A DNA stretch of 36,098 nt from an uncultured Mediterranea sp. (GTDB lineage: Bacteria; Bacteroidota; Bacteroidia; Bacteroidales; Bacteroidaceae): NCBI GenBank assembly GCA_945641355.1, contig CALZEQ010000032.1:1-36098 (forward strand), in the 5' to 3' direction. Of the stretch, positions 34,497 to 36,098 are shown in pieces. How positions within the stretch are numbered: position 1 is the first letter of the stretch; every line of letters begins with the position of its first letter. The position numbers and the translations under genes were made by a program. The notes under the pieces were generated by a model. The model was given only the letters and a program-made list of their open reading frames with translations. It did no database searches and had not been told where the DNA came from.

Positions 34497-35438
34497 ATGA
34501 AAGCATTAACTGCAACAAACTTCAACTTCCCCGGTCAGACAAGCGTCTACCATGGGAAAGTACGCGATGTGTACAACATCAATGGTGAAAAACTGGTGAT
34601 GGTAGCAACCGACCGCATCTCGGCCTTCGACGTCATTCTGCCCAAAGGCATCCTCTTCAAAGGACAGATGCTGAACCAGATTGCCGCCAAGTTTCTGGAT
34701 GCCACTACCGACATCTGCCCCAACTGGAAACTGGCCACGCCCGACCCTATGGTGACCGTAGGTGTGCTGTGCGAAGGATTCCCTGTCGAGATGATTGTGC
34801 GCGGCTACCTCTGCGGTTCTGCCTGGCGTGCCTACAAGAGCGGTGTGCGCGAGATTTGCGGCGTACGTCTGCCCGAAGGCATGAAGGAGAACCAGAAGTT
34901 CCCCGAACCCATCATCACCCCCACTACCAAGGCAGAGATTGGCGAGCACGATGCCGACATCTCGAAGGAGGAGATTCTGGCTCGCGGACTGGCTACCCCC
35001 GAAGAGTATGCCCTGCTGGAGAAATACACCCTGGCCCTCTTCCAGCGCGGCACGGAGATTGCAGCCGAGCGTGGCCTCATTCTGGTAGATACCAAGTATG
35101 AGTTTGGCAAGCACAACGGCACCATCTACCTGATGGACGAGATTCACACCCCCGACTCCAGCCGCTACTTCTACAGCGAAGGCTACGAAGAGCGCTTTGC
35201 CAAGGGCGAACCGCAAAAACAGCTCTCCAAAGAGTTCGTACGCGAGTGGCTGATGGACAACGGCTTCCAAGGAAAGGAGGGACAGCAGGTGCCCGAAATG
35301 ACCGACGAAATCGTGCAGAGCATCAGCGACCGCTACATCGAGCTGTATGAGCACATCACCGGCGAGACCTTCGTCAAGGAGGAGAGTGGTGATATCGCTG
35401 CCCGCATCGAGAAGAATGTAACGGAGTATCTGGATTAA
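34497..35438 (+). CDS. purC: SAICAR synthetase (phosphoribosylaminoimidazole-succinocarboxamide synthase)
   Basis: PurC joins CAIR and aspartate with ATP in purine synthesis. The 313 residues correspond to the longer, yeast-like form rather than the 237-residue E. coli form. Motifs: [77 protein letters not shown] and [13 protein letters not shown]. menG follows after 7 bp, so both are co-transcribed. The immediate leader is taken up by a heptamer array, which leaves no room for a promoter close to the start; the promoter should be further left or be that of phoH. Confidence 0.96.
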   Translation: MKALTATNFNFPGQTSVYHGKVRDVYNINGEKLVMVATDRISAFDVILPKGILFKGQMLNQIAAKFLDATTDICPNWKLATPDPMVTVGVLCEGFPVEMIVRGYLCGSAWRAYKSGVREICGVRLPEGMKENQKFPEPIITPTTKAEIGEHDADISKEEILARGLATPEEYALLEKYTLALFQRGTEIAAERGLILVDTKYEFGKHNGTIYLMDEIHTPDSSRYFYSEGYEERFAKGEPQKQLSKEFVREWLMDNGFQGKEGQQVPEMTDEIVQSISDRYIELYEHITGETFVKEESGDIAARIEKNVTEYLD

Positions 35439-35445
35439 AACAGCC

Positions 35446-36098
35446 ATGGAATACCCCCAAGAAAAAGTATTGCCGCAAGGCTATGGCAACGGCAGCAAGC
35501 GCGAGCAGGTAGAGGCGATGTTCAACCACATCGCCCCTACCTACGACCGCTTGAACCACACCATGGCTATGGGTATAGACCGCCGCTGGCGTAGCAAAGC
35601 CATCAACTGCCTGAAGCCGTATGCACCGAAACGCATACTGGACGTGGCGACGGGCACGGGCGACTTTGCCCTTCTGTCGTGTCGCAAGCTGAAACCCGAA
35701 GAGTTGACAGGCATAGACATCTCGGAGGGAATGATGGCCGTAGCCCGTCAGAAGGCCGAAGCGGCGGGTTTGGCAGAGCAGATACATTTCAGGCGCGAGG
35801 ACTGCACCAGCCTCTCGTTTGCCGATGCCACCTTCGATGCCGTCACCGTAGCATTCGGCATCCGCAACTTTGAACGACTGGACCAGGCCTTGGCCGAGAT
35901 GTGCCGCGTACTGAAGCCCGGAGGGCACCTGGTGATACTGGAACTGAGCACGCCGGAACGTTTCCCCATGAAGCAGCTCTACCACTTCTATTCGCGCACC
36001 TTTATTCCTGCTGTAGGCCGCCTCATCTCGCACGACAACAGCGCCTACACCTATCTGCCCGAAAGCATCCGTGCCTTCCCGCAAGGCGAAGTGATGCA
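35446..36098 (+). CDS. menG: Demethylmenaquinone methyltransferase (MenG/UbiE), cut by the window edge
   Basis: The enzyme methylates demethylmenaquinone with SAM in the last step of menaquinone synthesis, which Bacteroides need for fumarate respiration. The visible 217 codons begin [18 protein letters not shown] and show [20 protein letters not shown], the SAM motif [47 protein letters not shown] and [16 protein letters not shown]. Full-length members have about 245 residues, so roughly 25-30 are missing on the right. The start at 35446 is 7 bp after the purC stop. Confidence 0.93.
   Translation, partial: MEYPQEKVLPQGYGNGSKREQVEAMFNHIAPTYDRLNHTMAMGIDRRWRSKAINCLKPYAPKRILDVATGTGDFALLSCRKLKPEELTGIDISEGMMAVARQKAEAAGLAEQIHFRREDCTSLSFADATFDAVTVAFGIRNFERLDQALAEMCRVLKPGGHLVILELSTPERFPMKQLYHFYSRTFIPAVGRLISHDNSAYTYLPESIRAFPQGEVM

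Noticed and set aside
34506..35447. 313-codon minus-strand frame opposite purC
   Set aside because: Mirror of purC with no independent features; purC motifs are complete.
1..36098. CRISPR array, integrase, transposase or phage genes
   Set aside because: No regular spacer-repeat array and no recombinase or transposase motif was found in any frame inspected; the repeats seen are tandem heptamers and short elements.

Overview
The window looks like chromosome of a Bacteroidales bacterium, most likely a Bacteroidaceae gut species. Four things support this: a SusC/SusD pair, two S46 dipeptidyl-peptidases, rsfS-ftsH-cdsA and phoH-purC-menG blocks, and promoters of the Bacteroides type (TTTG, about 20 bp, TAnnTTTG) rather than -35/-10 boxes.

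Region 1 (1-6.7 kb) is a SusC/SusD nutrient-uptake locus with a third lipoprotein. In front of the full susC lies a 72-codon copy of its 5' end, cut off exactly where the full gene changes base composition. A roughly 30-bp element (consensus start taattccgccaaYggg) brackets the short copy. This looks like a recombining 5' cassette.

Region 2 (6.7-9.2 kb) is a wrecked operon of the circularly permuted ATP-grasp / alpha-E / transglutaminase / AstE-like type. The ATP-grasp has lost its front and is joined in frame to the tail of alpha-E. The transglutaminase is joined in frame to the tail of a first AstE-like protein. A second AstE-like gene carries a one-base frameshift.

Region 3 (9.3-16.3 kb) has a stand-alone receiver protein, then a heavy-metal efflux operon: a small His/Cys-rich protein, a His-rich RND adaptor, the RND pump and a TolC-type channel.

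Region 4 (16.3-25.9 kb) has an RsmF-type rRNA methyltransferase, a DUF4369 lipoprotein, tandem S46 peptidases (one with the Gly of DPP7, one with the Arg of DPP11 at the specificity position), rfbB, rfbA and a small phosphoesterase.

Region 5 (25.9-36.1 kb) is mostly housekeeping: ppk1, tRNA-Gln, rsfS-ftsH-cdsA, a metal permease with a C-terminal HMA domain, phoH, a decayed four-helix-bundle gene, purC, and menG/ubiE running off the right edge.

A second thread runs through the window: arrays of a 7-bp unit (GYTACRA) before dpp7, rfbA and purC, after rfbB, and inside the last codons of phoH. Two of these arrays, in opposite orientation, flank the four-helix-bundle remnant. No CRISPR array, rRNA gene, integrase or transposase gene was seen.
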